DNA of 64,000 nt from CBDFKB01 sp965248715 (GTDB lineage Bacteria > Pseudomonadota > Alphaproteobacteria > Rhizobiales > Rhizobiaceae), in assembly GCA_965248715.1 (NCBI GenBank), contig CBDFKB010000008.1:310001-374000 (forward strand), given 5' to 3'. Under the pieces are notes generated by a model. It was not told the origin of the DNA, searched no databases, and worked only from the letters and a program-made list of their open reading frames with translations. The first letter of the stretch is position 1; every line of letters starts with the position of its first letter. Shown here in pieces: positions 8,788-16,923 of the stretch. The position numbers were made by a program, and so were the translations under genes.

Positions 8788-10125
8788 TTGAGATTGCCAG
8801 CCCTGTCACCCTTCAAGCGGTTTGTAGGTTTAGGCGTGGCTTGGTTGGCCGCAATGGTTTTTAATGGTCCGCTCGTGGCCGGTGAGTTTTACACACTGAA
8901 GGGCCATGGCGGCCCGGTTATGGGCATCGCGGTATCGCCCACATCGGGAATGATCGCCACCGCCAGTTTCGACAATTCGATCGGCATGTGGGCCCGCCAG
9001 GAGCCGCGCTGGCTTGATACCCACAGTGCCGCGGTCAATGTGGTTGAATTCATCGATGATAATCGTGCGGTTTCAGCGGGCGATGATTTCTCGCTGGTAT
9101 TGTGGGATTTGCAAACCGGCGAAGGTAAGCGCCTTGCCGGTCACAAGGGCAAGGTAATGGGGCTCGCGGTTTCGCCGGACCGCAAGACTATTGCATCGGC
9201 AAGTTGGGACGGCACCATTGGCATATGGCCGGTAAAAGGCGGTGCGGCGCACTTTTTGAAAGGCCACACTGCAGGGGTCAATGACCTGGCCTTCAGCGCC
9301 GACGGCGAGACGCTTTATTCAGCTTCCTCCGACGGCACGATCCGGCTTTGGCGCCTGGTCGACCATAGCCAACAACGTTTGTTGCTGCGGCACGGTTTCG
9401 GCGTCAACGCGCTGGCTCTTAATACCGAAAATGGCTGGCTCGCCTACGGCGCAGTTGACGGTGTCACCCGGGTAATCGACCCGCTAACCACCCTGCAAAT
9501 TGCCGATTTTACCCTTGATCGGCGTCCGATCCTGGCGGTTGAAATGGACGCGACCGGCAGCAAACTGGCGGTTGGCGACGGCCAGGGCTACATCACTGTT
9601 ATCGACACCGTGAAATGGAAGATTGTGAAAGATTTTCGCGCTGCGATCAGGGGGCCGATCTGGGCGCTGGCTTTTTCCAATGACGGCACCAACATCCATG
9701 CGGCCGGCATTGAGGATATCGTCTATTCCTGGCCTCTGGATAATCTTACCGAATATCAGCCAATGGCGCAGCAGGCGCAAAGCTTCCAGCGTAACCCTGA
9801 AAAAATGAGCAATGGCGAGCGCCAGTTCGCGCGCAAATGCTCGATCTGCCATGCGCTTACTCCCGATGGCGGACACAAGGCCGGGCCGACACTTTATCGC
9901 CTGTTCGGTCGTGCCGCTGGTACGGTTGAAGGGTATAAATATTCGGATATACTTCACAAAGCCAAATTTGCCTGGAGCGAAATCACCGTTGACCAGCTTT
10001 TTGATTTGGGCCCGGACCACTATATCCCCGGGACCAAGATGCCGATGCAGCGTATTGCCGCCATCAAAGACCGCAATGATCTGATCGGATTCTTACGCCA
10101 AGCGACAACAAAAAAGGACCCATAA
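8788..10125 (+). CDS. WD40-repeat / cytochrome c fusion protein of the formate dehydrogenase operon
   Basis: This 445-residue exported protein has three parts. An N-terminal signal peptide ends near V-A-G-E. Seven WD40-like blades follow (repeated G-H-x-x-x-V-x-x-x-A-x-S-P and S-x-D-x-x-I-x-x-W units), predicting a complete seven-bladed propeller. The C-terminal class I cytochrome c domain has haem-attachment residues C351, C354 and H355 (C-S-I-C-H) and a likely axial methionine in G-T-K-M-P-M. The start is a TTG at 8788 (another TTG lies at 8794); no ATG exists before the signal peptide. It lies 21 bp after fdhC, so it belongs to the operon. A periplasmic electron carrier or docking protein for formate oxidation is inferred; I know of no proven function. 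Confidence 0.85.
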   Translation: MRLPALSPFKRFVGLGVAWLAAMVFNGPLVAGEFYTLKGHGGPVMGIAVSPTSGMIATASFDNSIGMWARQEPRWLDTHSAAVNVVEFIDDNRAVSAGDDFSLVLWDLQTGEGKRLAGHKGKVMGLAVSPDRKTIASASWDGTIGIWPVKGGAAHFLKGHTAGVNDLAFSADGETLYSASSDGTIRLWRLVDHSQQRLLLRHGFGVNALALNTENGWLAYGAVDGVTRVIDPLTTLQIADFTLDRRPILAVEMDATGSKLAVGDGQGYITVIDTVKWKIVKDFRAAIRGPIWALAFSNDGTNIHAAGIEDIVYSWPLDNLTEYQPMAQQAQSFQRNPEKMSNGERQFARKCSICHALTPDGGHKAGPTLYRLFGRAAGTVEGYKYSDILHKAKFAWSEITVDQLFDLGPDHYIPGTKMPMQRIAAIKDRNDLIGFLRQATTKKDP

Positions 10126-10126
10126 G

Positions 10127-10258
10127 ATGAGAATCATGTTGCTCGCCTTCGCCACGATTGCGATTATTGCGGTCGGCGCAAATTTCGTGCTCGGCCAGTT
10201 CGGCAATTCAAGTTCCGATCGAACCACCGGCGCTGCGGTTCGGCTTAGCGATTCCTAG
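10127..10258 (+). CDS. Small single-helix membrane or exported protein
   Basis: This 43-residue frame begins with an ATG one base after the stop of the WD40-cytochrome gene, so it is the likely last gene of the formate dehydrogenase operon. The first 25 residues form one hydrophobic helix (M-L-L-A-F-A-T-I-A-I-I-A-V-G-A), followed by a polar tail of about 18 residues. It could be a small membrane subunit or a short secreted peptide. No homolog is recognised. Tight coupling to the upstream gene and a clean hydrophobic profile are the only support. Confidence 0.55.
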   Translation: MRIMLLAFATIAIIAVGANFVLGQFGNSSSDRTTGAAVRLSDS

Positions 10259-10360
10259 GCCGTGTCACCCAAAAGTGGGTACCGGTTTTGGGAAAAATGA
10301 CACGCGTAAACAAAGAGATAGCAAGACGAGGCTATTCCAACGCTTGGTGACAAGCGCTAG
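10259..10360 (+). repeat. Palindromic intergenic repeat A, copy 1
   Basis: This is a roughly 102-bp element folding into two hairpins. The first has outer arms CGTGTCA/TGACACG and inner arms CCCAAAA/TTTTGGG. The second is formed by TAGCAAGACGAGGC against the CGCTTGGTGACAAGCGCTAG half and is less well paired than in other copies. It lies between the end of the formate dehydrogenase operon and the convergent methyltransferase gene, where it may act as a bidirectional transcript end. Confidence 0.85.
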
Positions 10361-10413
10361 CGCAAGCTGTGAGCGTAGCAGGTTTGGATTGAGGGCAAAC
10401 GGTGCTCTCGAAC

Positions 10414-11166
10414 TTACTTCCAGCCACTGACCAAGAATTGGCCGGCCAGCATCCAGTGCAGATCGATATCGCGGAAACCGGCGTCAGTGAGCCATGTGAG
10501 CTGGTCGCTCAGCAACGAAGGCTTGTCGATCGGGTCGGGTTGTTGGTGGTGGAAATGGTTCCATTCGGTTTCCTGGAACGCCGCAAATCCCTGAAGGCTC
10601 CCATCTAAAGCCTTCGAGCGCCGCTTGACCTCTTCATCCCACATATTCGCAGCGATTGCATACCCGGCTGCGGTGGCAGGTTCGAGAACATCGGCTAGCA
10701 CGAACACGCCACCTGGCGCCAGCGCGCTATGAATATCGGCAAACAGCACCTGTTTTTCGGCGCCGTCAAGGTGGTGGATGGCAAGCGAACTAACCACTGC
10801 GCGTAAGGGTTGATCGAACCGGCGCCAGCCGGTTGCCGCTAAATCGATTTGTTTCGTAGTGATGCGATCCGGCGCGCTTGAACGAGCATGTGTCTCGGCC
10901 AGCATAGTCTCGGACCCGTCATAGGCCAATAGGTGTACATCTGCCAGCGCATCAAGCAGCGCCTTAGTGGTCAAGCCCTCGCCGCAGCAAAGATCGAGCA
11001 CCGCGCCTGGTACATCAGCAGCCTGGACCAGGGCGGCGATGATCGCGATCTGGCGCTCGCGCTCCGGCACTGCGAGATGGGAAAGGTCGCGGTAGACAAC
11101 TGTCTCGGCCTCGCTCCAAATCGGAGTATCATCGTTCATCAAATTGTCCCGCCAAAATCTGACCAT
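10414..11166 (-). CDS. Class I SAM-dependent methyltransferase
   Basis: This 250-residue protein has the Rossmann methyltransferase signature. Motif I is V-L-D-L-C-C-G-E-G (about residues 55-63), then L-A-Y-D-G-S-E (motif II) and a post-motif L-A-P-G-G-V-F-V-L-A-D block. S-S-L-A-I-H-H-L-D follows the UbiE/BioC-like pattern. The substrate is not evident. It is the last gene of the ABC-importer operon, 32 bp after the ATPase gene. I chose the ATG at 11166; another ATG at 11139 is possible. The longer frame to 11259 would overlap the ATPase gene extensively and is rejected. Confidence 0.8.
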   Translation of the reverse strand: MVRFWRDNLMNDDTPIWSEAETVVYRDLSHLAVPERERQIAIIAALVQAADVPGAVLDLCCGEGLTTKALLDALADVHLLAYDGSETMLAETHARSSAPDRITTKQIDLAATGWRRFDQPLRAVVSSLAIHHLDGAEKQVLFADIHSALAPGGVFVLADVLEPATAAGYAIAANMWDEEVKRRSKALDGSLQGFAAFQETEWNHFHHQQPDPIDKPSLLSDQLTWLTDAGFRDIDLHWMLAGQFLVSGWK

Positions 11167-11198
11167 GGGCTCAAAAATACCAACGGTGGTATAATGGC

Positions 11199-11975
11199 TT
11201 ATTCGATATCGATAAAGCCGGCCAGGGCTTCCAGATCGTAGCCCCGGCTGGCGACCCATAATTGCCTTGTATAGCGGTGGGAAAGTTCACCGGTAGCCAA
11301 TTGCTGATCGGTCATTTCCTCGATGATGGCGCCACGGTTCATTACCGCTATGCGCCGGCACAGATAGCTGACAACCGCCAAATCATGGCTGACCATGAGA
11401 TAGGTCAAGCCGCGGGTGGCGCGCAAATGGACTAACAGGTTCAAGATTTCCGCTTGTACCGACACGTCCAGCGCCGAGGTCGGCTCATCGAGCAACACTA
11501 CGCGCGGCTCCAAAATCAGCGCCCGGGCAACCGCGATCCGCTGGCGCTGGCCGCCCGACAATTGGTGTGGATAGCGAAAGCGGAACTCGATGCCAAGCCC
11601 GACCTCCGACAGCGCGTTGACGATGCGTTCGTCGATATCCTCGAAACCGTGAATGACCAGCGGTTCGCGCAATGTGTCGTTGACAGTGCGGCGCGGATGC
11701 AGGGATCCATAGGGGTCCTGAAATACCATTTGCAAATGTTTGCGGTCGGCCTTGTCGCGCTTGCGGGACAGTTTTTGGCCAGCCAGAAACATTTCGCCGG
11801 TCCAGTCATCTACAAGCCCGGCAAGCGCGCGTAGAATAGTCGATTTACCAGAACCGGATTCGCCAACGATGCCGTAGCTCTCACCTTCGGCGACCGAAAA
11901 ATTGGCATCGCGCACCGCATGGATCGCATTCTTGCCACCACCAAAAACGATATTGAGGTCGCTAATCTCGATCAC
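11199..11975 (-). CDS. ABC transporter ATP-binding protein, DppF/OppF type
   Basis: This 258-residue ATPase has Walker A G-E-S-G-S-G-K-S-T, Q-loop V-F-Q-D-P-Y-G-S-L-H-P, signature L-S-G-G-Q-R-Q-R, Walker B V-V-L-L-D-E-P and H-loop V-S-H-D. The Q-loop P-Y-G-S-L-H-P-R form is typical of the second ATPase of dipeptide/oligopeptide importers. It is shorter than many OppF proteins because the C-terminal extension is reduced. The start overlaps the stop of the preceding ATPase gene by 4 bp. Together with the gene upstream it powers the importer. Confidence 0.92.
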   Translation of the reverse strand: MIEISDLNIVFGGGKNAIHAVRDANFSVAEGESYGIVGESGSGKSTILRALAGLVDDWTGEMFLAGQKLSRKRDKADRKHLQMVFQDPYGSLHPRRTVNDTLREPLVIHGFEDIDERIVNALSEVGLGIEFRFRYPHQLSGGQRQRIAVARALILEPRVVLLDEPTSALDVSVQAEILNLLVHLRATRGLTYLMVSHDLAVVSYLCRRIAVMNRGAIIEEMTDQQLATGELSHRYTRQLWVASRGYDLEALAGFIDIE

Positions 11976-12829
11976 GGTGCCGAGCCTTGTTGGTCGAGCC
12001 AGGCCGGGTCACGTTTAAGGATTGGTAATTGCCTGTTGCCAGCACCAATCTGCGGCAAACAATTGAGCAGTCCCTGGGTATAGGGGTGTTTCGCCTGATC
12101 CAAATCCTTAGCCGCCAGCCGCTCCATGATCTGGCCGCCATACATCACCAGAACCTGGTCGCAAAACGAGGAAACCAGGTTCAGGTCGTGGGAAATCAAA
12201 ATCAATCCCATGCCACGTTGTCGCACCATATCGTCGAGCAAGGCCAGTACCTGCATCTGCACCGTAACATCGAGCGCCGAAGTCGGCTCGTCGGCGATCA
12301 ACACCTGGGGGTTGGGGATCAGCATCATCGCGATCATGATCCGCTGTCCCATGCCGCCAGATACCTGGTGCGGATAAAGCTTGTAGACCTTCTCCGGTTC
12401 GCGAATGCGCACCGCATCCAGCATCTGGATGGTCTTAGCACGGGCATCGGCTGCGGATACCGTGGCGTGTGCCTGATAGGCTTCGGCGATTTGCGCGCCT
12501 ACGGTCATGACCGGGTTCAGGGAATATTTCGGATCCTGCATGATCATAGAAATTCGGCTGCCACGGATGTCGTAAAGCGTTTTCTTGTCGGCGTTTAATA
12601 AATCGATGCCGTCAAACTCCATGCGCTTGGCAGCAATCGAGCCGTTGCCGGCGGTCAGCCGCAACAAAGCGCGCCCGGTCTGCGATTTGCCGGACCCGGA
12701 TTCTCCGACGATGCCGAGCCGTTCGCGGCCAAGGGTAAAATCGATACCGCGCACCGCTTCGACCATGCCTTTGGGGGTGCGAAACCGCACCCATAAATCT
12801 TCAACACTGATCAGCGGCTGGTCGCTCAT
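11972..12829 (-). CDS. ABC transporter ATP-binding protein, DppD/OppD type
   Basis: This 285-residue ATPase has Walker A G-E-S-G-S-G-K-S-Q, Q-loop M-Q-D-P-K-Y-S-L-N-P, signature V-S-G-G-M-G-Q-R, Walker B V-L-I-A-D-E-P and H-loop I-S-H-D. The C-terminus has the oligopeptide-transporter extension (H-P-Y-T-Q-G-L-L-N-C-L-P), but the cysteine set that binds a cluster in some OppD proteins is reduced to one cysteine. It overlaps the permease gene upstream and the second ATPase downstream by 4 bp each, so the operon is tightly coupled. Confidence 0.92.
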   Translation of the reverse strand: MSDQPLISVEDLWVRFRTPKGMVEAVRGIDFTLGRERLGIVGESGSGKSQTGRALLRLTAGNGSIAAKRMEFDGIDLLNADKKTLYDIRGSRISMIMQDPKYSLNPVMTVGAQIAEAYQAHATVSAADARAKTIQMLDAVRIREPEKVYKLYPHQVSGGMGQRIMIAMMLIPNPQVLIADEPTSALDVTVQMQVLALLDDMVRQRGMGLILISHDLNLVSSFCDQVLVMYGGQIMERLAAKDLDQAKHPYTQGLLNCLPQIGAGNRQLPILKRDPAWLDQQGSAP

Positions 12830-13755
12830 CCGTCAGTACCGGAGCGTGGATCGAGCACGTCGCGCAACCCGTCGCCGAGCAGGTTAAAGCCCATCGACAC
12901 GATCAATATCGCAATGCCGGGAATGGTTGAAATCCACCATTGGTCGAGCAAAAAATCCCGGCCGGTGGAAATCATCGCCCCCCATTCGGGCAGCGGCGGT
13001 TGGGCACCAAGGCCAAGAAAGCCGAGACCGGCGGCTGTCAAGATGATGCCGGCCATATCAAGGGTCAAACGAATGATGATCGACGACATGCACATCGGCA
13101 CCACGTGGTTGACGACGATACGCAGGGTCGAGGCGCCCTGGATCTGCGCGGCAAGAATGTACTCCGATGAGCGCACGGTCAGCGCCTCGGCGCGGGCAAG
13201 CCGTGCATAGGGCGACCAGGTGGTGATCGCAATCGCGATGATCGCGTTCTCCAAGCCCGGCCCAAGCGCAGAAACAAAGGCCAGCGCCAAGATCAGGCGT
13301 GGAAACGCCAGGAAAATGTCGGTGATACGCATCAGCACCGTGTCGACCCATCCGCCGAGATAACCGGCGACCGTGCCGATTAGCAGGCCGATCGGCATGA
13401 CGATGATCGACACCAAAAACACGATATAAAGAGTCACCCTGGCGCCCCAGATGATGCGGTCGTAGATATCGCGGCCCAATTCGTCGGTGCCAAACCAATG
13501 TTGGGAACTCGGTGCCATCAACCGGTTGGCGAGGTTCTGGTCGATGCCCTCGCCGGCGGTCAATAGCGGCGCAAACGCGGCGATCAAGATAAGCAGCGTG
13601 GTGATGATCAGGCCGATCATGGCAATCGGGTTGGTGCGGAAGGCGAGCCAACTGGCATAGGTACGCTGCACCCGGGCCTGGAACGCATTGGCCGGCGCAT
13701 CGGACAACAACCACGCGCGCAGCCCGACAGTTTTTGATGTGTGGTTGACCGCCAT
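12826..13755 (-). CDS. ABC transporter permease, DppC type
   Basis: This 309-residue inner-membrane permease has an N-terminal OppC-N segment and a first helix around residue 45. A periplasmic loop contains H-W-F-G-T-D-E-L-G-R-D, the DppC-family signature. Five further helices and the cytoplasmic EAA loop (A-R-A-E-A-L, about residue 185) follow. The ATG immediately follows the stop of the DppB-type gene with no gap. Confidence 0.92.
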   Translation of the reverse strand: MAVNHTSKTVGLRAWLLSDAPANAFQARVQRTYASWLAFRTNPIAMIGLIITTLLILIAAFAPLLTAGEGIDQNLANRLMAPSSQHWFGTDELGRDIYDRIIWGARVTLYIVFLVSIIVMPIGLLIGTVAGYLGGWVDTVLMRITDIFLAFPRLILALAFVSALGPGLENAIIAIAITTWSPYARLARAEALTVRSSEYILAAQIQGASTLRIVVNHVVPMCMSSIIIRLTLDMAGIILTAAGLGFLGLGAQPPLPEWGAMISTGRDFLLDQWWISTIPGIAILIVSMGFNLLGDGLRDVLDPRSGTDG

Positions 13756-14820
13756 CTAACGCGCCCTTGGATCGACGATACGGTACAAGATGTCGGACAG
13801 CATGTTGACACCGACAAAGCACACGCCGATGACCACGGTGCCGCCGATCACCGCGTTCATGTCGGCGTTAAACAGGGAATTGGTGATATAAAGGCCGAGC
13901 CCAGGCCAGGCGAAAACTGTCTCGGTTAGCACCGATCCTTCCAGCAAATTGGCATAGGACAGGGCTATCACCGTTATCAGCTGCACCAGCACATTGCCGA
14001 AGGCGTGGCGCCAAATCACTGTGCGTTCCCGCAATCCTTTGACCCGCGCGGTCAGAATATACTCCTGGTTCAATTGATCGAGCATGAAGGCGCGGGTCAT
14101 ACGGGCAATGTAGGCAAGCGAATAAAACGCCAGCATCGACGCTGGCAAGATGATGTGGCCAAATGCGTTCTTGAACACCCCCCATTCCCCGGCCATCGCC
14201 GAATCGATCAAAATGACCCCGGTTACTGGATCGACAATGCCCTCAAAGTAAAAATCATACCGGCCCGGCCCCGGCAGCCAATCGAGCCAGGCATAAAAGA
14301 TTAGTAGCGAGACCATTCCGAGCCAGAAAATCGGCACCGAATAGCCGATCAGGCCGAAAATTCGTACAAAATGGTCGACCAGGGTTCCCTGGCGAACTGC
14401 GGCGGCAACACCGACCGGCACCCCAATGGCGATCCCCATCAAGGTCGCCAGGGTCGCCAGCTCCAATGTGGCAGGAAAGAAGCGCTTGATATCTTCGATC
14501 ACCGGCCGCGAGGTCATGATCGAGTGGCCAAAATCGCCTTGAATAGCGCTGCTTACAAACAGCCAGAACTGGACGATGATCGGTTTGTTGAGGCCAAGTT
14601 CCAGGCGCATCGCCTGGTAGATTTCTTCCGACGCACGGTTGCCGACAATTGCCATCGCCGGGTCGGTCGGCAACACCCGGCCGATGACGAAGGTAACCGC
14701 CATTAAGCCAAGGAAGGTCAGCGCCAGGGTAAATATGATCCGCAACAAGATGCGTAAAAATGACGGCAGGGGCGGGAATAAACCCGCCCCTGCATTGGTT
14801 GAGATGTCGGTTTTTGACAC
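13756..14820 (-). CDS. ABC transporter permease, DppB type
   Basis: This 354-residue permease has six predicted helices and the DppB-family segments G-L-N-K-P-I-I-V-Q-F-W, F-P-A-T-L-E-L-A and Y-I-A-R-M-T-R-A-F (EAA loop). I place the start at the GTG at 14820, 19 bp after the stop of the binding-protein gene. The upstream ATGs lie inside that gene and would give an implausible N-terminal extension. It forms the translocation pore with the DppC-type subunit. Confidence 0.88.
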   Translation of the reverse strand: MSKTDISTNAGAGLFPPLPSFLRILLRIIFTLALTFLGLMAVTFVIGRVLPTDPAMAIVGNRASEEIYQAMRLELGLNKPIIVQFWLFVSSAIQGDFGHSIMTSRPVIEDIKRFFPATLELATLATLMGIAIGVPVGVAAAVRQGTLVDHFVRIFGLIGYSVPIFWLGMVSLLIFYAWLDWLPGPGRYDFYFEGIVDPVTGVILIDSAMAGEWGVFKNAFGHIILPASMLAFYSLAYIARMTRAFMLDQLNQEYILTARVKGLRERTVIWRHAFGNVLVQLITVIALSYANLLEGSVLTETVFAWPGLGLYITNSLFNADMNAVIGGTVVIGVCFVGVNMLSDILYRIVDPRAR

Positions 14821-14839
14821 GATTGGCCAACCCAACCGG

Positions 14840-16453
14840 CTACTTAGTAACGGTCCTAAAATAAACCTGATCGAAGGTGACACCGCGAATGTAATTATGC
14901 ACATTGTCGCGACGGCCGATCTTACCAACTAACTGGAACATGATCGCGTATGATGAGTTAGACTGCATCTTCTTTTGCAAGTCTTTGTACATCGCTTCGC
15001 GGGCAACCAGGTCGGTTTCCTTGGCGGCAGCTTCGGCTGCCATGGTTGCCGCTTCATTGGCCCACGAATTGCGCCAGGACAATTTGCCGGTCAGCTTTGC
15101 TTCGTCCCGGTTGTCGGGATTGTGGGCAAACGCATCGGCGTTGGAATGCGGATCGGAGTAGTCCGGTCCCCAACGCGCGATGATCAGTTCGTGCTTGCGA
15201 GCGCGATATTTCGGCCACAAAGTGGCGCCATCGGACAAGATAATCTCGGCGCCGATGCCAAGCTCTTTTAGCGATGCCTGAAGCGATTGGGCCACTTCCT
15301 TGAACGGCGATTTGTTGAGGGTGTCGATGGTCACGTCAAATCCGCCGCCCGCATGGCCAGCCTCCGCGAGTGCTGCTTTGGCCTTGTCCATGTCCATCGA
15401 ATAAGGGGTTTCGTCATAGGAAGCCCACATGCCCGACGGCCAGAACGCTTGGTGGATCTTATAAGTGCCATCGAGCACCGATGTGACCAGCCCATTGTAG
15501 TCGATCGCGTAGCGCAGCGCTTCCTGCACTTTCGACTTCGACAGGATCTCATGCTTCTGGTTCATCGCCAGATACATCAAGTTGGCTTGCGGGAAGGTAT
15601 CGATCTCGACCCCTGGCTTGCCTTCCAGACCCTTGATCTGGTCCGCGGTCAGGTCTTCGGCCACATCCACATCGCCCTTTTCCAGCAACAGGCGCTGGGC
15701 GGAACCTTCCGCCACGTGGCGCATAACCACCCGTTTCATCGCTGGCGAGCCATGACGGTCTTGTTCATGGGCGTCCATGATGAGTAATTCACCGGCTTTC
15801 CAGGTTTTCAGCATATAAGGGCCGGAACCGGCGGAATTGGTTTTCAGCCATTCATAGCCAAGATCGCCATCCACATCATGGCTCATCACCAATTTTTTGT
15901 CGACAACCGAGCCGACACCGGCGGAGAGCGCGTTGAGCACCAGGCCCGGCGACAAATCAGCATCGATTTGCAACACCACCGTATCGGCATCGGTGGCCTG
16001 CACCATGGCCTCCACATTGTCTGCATTCCAGCCGAACTGGGTGATAATGAAAGACGGGGTCTTGTTGAGTTTGACCACCCGTTGCAGGGAAAAAGCCACG
16101 TCATCGGCAGTCATCGCGTTACCGGAATGAAAAATGATGCCGGGCCGCATTTTCAAGGTGATGGTCTTGCCATCATCAGAAAATGCGTAGCTTTCGGTGG
16201 TACCGCCGACCAGCTTGGTCAGATCGTCAGGCTCAAATGTCATCACCCGGTCATACAAATTGGTGATAATTTCGCCGCCGGTAAACTCGAACACTTCAGC
16301 TGGATCGAGGTTGATAATATCGGCGGTGTTGCGGGCGATGACAAAAGTATCGGCCGGGGTTTCGGCGAAAGCGGGTGAAGTGGTCGAGAACGCCATGAGC
16401 GCAGTCAAACCTACCGCCGTTGAGAAAATTCGAATATTCAAGATACCCTCCAT
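14840..16453 (-). CDS. ABC transporter substrate-binding protein, family 5 (DppA/OppA type)
   Basis: This 537-residue protein has a Sec signal peptide (M-E-G-I-L-N-I-R then a hydrophobic run to A-F-A-E). The mature region has the family 5 pattern: L-D-P-A near the mature N-terminus, A-D-D-V-A-F-S-L-Q-R around residue 125, and the R-Y-A-I-D-Y segment. The ligand may be a peptide, an opine or a similar compound and cannot be read from the sequence. It is the first gene of a five-gene importer operon plus methyltransferase. It sits in the periplasm and delivers ligand to the DppB/C-type permeases. Confidence 0.92.
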   Translation of the reverse strand: MEGILNIRIFSTAVGLTALMAFSTTSPAFAETPADTFVIARNTADIINLDPAEVFEFTGGEIITNLYDRVMTFEPDDLTKLVGGTTESYAFSDDGKTITLKMRPGIIFHSGNAMTADDVAFSLQRVVKLNKTPSFIITQFGWNADNVEAMVQATDADTVVLQIDADLSPGLVLNALSAGVGSVVDKKLVMSHDVDGDLGYEWLKTNSAGSGPYMLKTWKAGELLIMDAHEQDRHGSPAMKRVVMRHVAEGSAQRLLLEKGDVDVAEDLTADQIKGLEGKPGVEIDTFPQANLMYLAMNQKHEILSKSKVQEALRYAIDYNGLVTSVLDGTYKIHQAFWPSGMWASYDETPYSMDMDKAKAALAEAGHAGGGFDVTIDTLNKSPFKEVAQSLQASLKELGIGAEIILSDGATLWPKYRARKHELIIARWGPDYSDPHSNADAFAHNPDNRDEAKLTGKLSWRNSWANEAATMAAEAAAKETDLVAREAMYKDLQKKMQSNSSYAIMFQLVGKIGRRDNVHNYIRGVTFDQVYFRTVTK

Positions 16454-16920
16454 GAACTGCGGGCTACAAAATTAAACAATAGTGCGAGCCCCAATAAACG
16501 ATGGCACTATCGTACCATCTTGAAGCCCACCTTATGGAGGATTTTTGTGTTCGGCAACTTCATCCACCGTGATCAGTCGAGTTAATGCCAGCAAGGGAAA
16601 TATTGCGAGCTATAGTGCCACGGAAAATACTGATCTTTTAATGGAGCCATATCGGTTTGTTCGGGAAGGCACCGCAGGTGCAAAGCGTAGTGCAATGCTA
16701 GTATTTCGGGCAGGAGCTACGCCGCAGCCACCGGGCCGATTTGATCCGCCATCAAGCCTGGACTATTTGCTGCGGCTGGAACAATACCAACGGTGGTTAA
16801 TATTGGCCGATTATATTAGGGCCTGTTGAGTATCATGATTGTGGTACCGGTTTTGGGGGAAATGACACGCATAAACAAAAGATAGCGCGACGAAGCTATT
16901 CCAACGCTTCGTGACAAGCG
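16454..16920. other. 467-bp intergenic region
   Basis: This stretch holds the promoter side of the ABC-importer operon (minus strand), one weak open frame and, at its right end, a partial copy of palindromic repeat A. The weak frame runs 16545-16829 on the plus strand, with a TTG start and GGAGG about 8 bp upstream. It encodes 94 residues with no recognised motif; an internal ATG at 16641 would give 62 residues. I do not call it a gene. Confidence 0.6.
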
Positions 16921-16923
16921 CTA
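16841..16923 (+). repeat. Palindromic intergenic repeat A, copy 2 (5' part missing)
   Basis: This copy matches the element from GTGGTACCGGTTTTGGG onward, including the TGACACGC arm and the whole second hairpin (TAGCGCGACGAAGC / GCTTCGTGACAAGCGCTA). The first arm (GCGTGTCACCC) is absent, replaced by unrelated sequence. Its terminal CTA at 16921-16923 is the stop codon (TAG) of the regulator gene on the minus strand. Confidence 0.85.

Noticed and set aside
16545..16829. 94-codon plus-strand frame with TTG start
   Set aside because: A ribosome-site-like GGAGG precedes it, but the sequence has no recognisable motif and the frame could be chance; left as uncertain.
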